NCBI GenBank assembly: GCA_004356685.1
Contig: SMWS01000023.1
Span: 1-5,463 of the forward strand
Direction of reading: 5' to 3'
Length of the DNA stretch: 5,463 bases
From: Deltaproteobacteria bacterium
Lineage (GTDB): Bacteria > Desulfobacterota_D > UBA1144 > Nemesobacterales > N074bin48
Shown: positions 4,414-5,463 of the stretch, piece by piece
Layout of the letters: each line of letters opens with the position of its first letter
How positions within the stretch are numbered: position 1 is the first letter of the stretch
Notes under the pieces: model-generated
Seen by the model: the letters and a program-made list of their open reading frames with translations, nothing else
Database searches by the model: none
What the model was told of the DNA's origin: nothing
Translations under genes and position numbers: made by a program

Positions 4414-5463
4414 ATGGCTACTGAATTTTTTGGCGGCATGATTAACAATTCAGAGGCAGTCCAAACCAAATTTCAAAAAGCTGTAGAAAAAGCATTAATA
4501 AGCACCCAGGAAGTAAAAGTTGGAATTACTCCCAGTGAAATAATCTTTTCAGAAAACAAATTAAAGCTTCTGCATTATGAACCCAGAGTAAAAAAACCTC
4601 TCAAAACCCCCCTATTCTGATTTTTGTGCTCATTAACAAGCCATACATTTTAGACCTTAAGCCTGGAAAAAGTGTAGTAGAAGTACTACTAAACAGTGCA
4701 ATAGATGTATATTTAATAGATTGGGGAATCCCAGGGGATGAAGATAAACATTATGGTCTAAACCAGTATATAAATCGTTATATCAGAAAAACTATAGAAA
4801 GGGTTAAAAAACCACTCTGGCTCTGACAAAGTTAGCATACTTGGCTGCTGCATGGGCGGCACAATGTCTGTTATATATTGCGCTTTATACCCGGAGGATA
4901 TAGAAAACCTGATTCTTTTAACTACAGGGGTTGATTTTGGTGTAGACGGCACGCTCAGTTTATGGAACGACAAAAAGAATTTTGACGTCGATAAGTTTGT
5001 GCAAGCCCACGGCAATATACCTGCTGAGTACCTGCAAACATGTTTTTTGATGATGAAGCCTGTGCAAAACTTTATATCAAAATATATAAATTTTTATGAA
5101 AATATAGAAGACGACAAATTTGTTGAAAATTTTGTAGCAATGGAAAAATGGCTCGGTGATAATATTGCGCTTGCAGGCGAGGTATTCAGAGAGTTTGTAA
5201 AATATTTCTACCAGCAAAATTTATTAATAAAAAACAAACTCCGCATAAGTGGTAAAACGATTAACCTAAAAAAATTAAATGCCCTGTTTTAAACCTGATT
5301 GCACAGCACAATCTTTTGGTACCACCCGCCTCAAGTACTATACTAAACAAACTTATATCCAGTAAAGATTATAAAGAAATTATTTGTCCTACCGGGCATA
5401 TAGGAATGTCGGTTAGTGATAAATCTATTATTAATTTATGGCCTGAGGCGGCTAAATGGTTAG
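4414..5463 (+). pseudogene. phaC: Class III PHA synthase catalytic subunit PhaC, frame broken at three places, 3' end cut by window
   Basis: PhaC polymerises (R)-3-hydroxyacyl-CoA into storage polyester. Similarity is collinear through four segments: from 4414 to about 4606, about 4611-4808, about 4810-5274, and 5283 to the window end, together about 350 residues, close to the about 355 of A. vinosum PhaC. The frame changes at C6 (4607-4612), A6 (4806-4811) and A7 (5268-5274); changing each run by one base (7 C, 5 A, 8 A) restores one continuous frame. As given, the stops are TGA 4618, TGA 4824 and TAA 5290. Conserved features across the segments include LINKPYILDL, VYLIDWG, the lipase-like box GCCMGG with the catalytic Cys codon at 4849, GNIPAEYL, CPVLNLIA, LVPP, and GHIG with the catalytic His codon at 5397. 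The catalytic Asp position reads Asn (5310-5312). It is either a true pseudogene or a gene with homopolymer sequencing errors. The final few residues lie beyond the window. Confidence 0.85.

Noticed and set aside
4607..4618. Programmed -1 ribosomal frameshifting at the C6 run in phaC
   Set aside because: The run could allow slippage, but phaC would need two more shifts in different directions at A-runs. No frameshifted PhaC is known to me, and no stimulatory stem is obvious.
4224..5015. Two minus-strand open frames opposite the end of phaE and the middle of phaC
   Set aside because: They overlap clear PhaE and PhaC coding similarity on the plus strand and carry no motif of their own.
4626..5292. 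The downstream open phaC segments as separate genes with their own starts (GTG 4626, ATG 4852)
   Set aside because: Each begins in the middle of the PhaC fold; the ATG at 4852 lies right after the catalytic Cys codon. No ribosome binding site precedes them, and together they form one collinear enzyme.
3590..5463. Archaeal (ammonia-oxidising archaeon) origin suggested by AT-rich class III PHA genes
   Set aside because: The binding protein with signal peptide, the STAS fragment and the membrane protein family look bacterial. The question is not fully closed without a database comparison.

Overview
This 5.46 kb window comes from an AT-rich genome, roughly one third GC by eye, and is most likely bacterial. 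The periplasmic-binding-fold protein resembles the penicillin-binding-protein-activator-like (LppC/YraM-like) solute-binding proteins of deltaproteobacterial-type genomes. The STAS-domain fragment and a recognisable bacterial membrane protein of unknown function point the same way. Class III PHA synthases also occur in ammonia-oxidising archaea, so the phaE/phaC genes alone do not settle the domain. No rRNA, tRNA, CRISPR array or transposase is visible.

The layout is two divergent blocks around an AT-rich intergenic region of about 270 bp (3324-3589). The left block is on the minus strand, with short gaps consistent with an operon. In transcription order it holds a secreted periplasmic-binding-fold protein (3323-2148), a multi-pass membrane protein (2127-1546), a small three-helix membrane protein (1514-1116), a TGS1-type SAM-dependent methyltransferase (1106-498), a zinc-ribbon protein with two membrane helices (436-152), and the first 38 codons of a STAS-domain protein of anti-sigma-factor-antagonist type that runs off the left edge (116-1). 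I see no single pathway joining these genes.

The right block is on the plus strand and is a polyhydroxyalkanoate (PHA) granule cluster of class III type. It holds a short coiled-coil PhaE/phasin-like protein (3590-3922), a second PhaE-like subunit overlapping it by one base (3922-4362), and the catalytic subunit gene phaC (4414 to beyond the right edge).

The main surprise is phaC. Its protein similarity is collinear along the whole gene but falls in four segments in different reading frames. The three breaks each lie at or next to a homopolymer (C6, A6, A7). In addition, the position of the catalytic aspartate reads as asparagine, while the catalytic cysteine and histidine are kept. Either this is a decaying phaC, or the frame breaks are homopolymer errors in the assembly and the Asp-to-Asn change is separate. 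The two tandem PhaE-like proteins share a short repeated aromatic motif, which is the second point worth following up.
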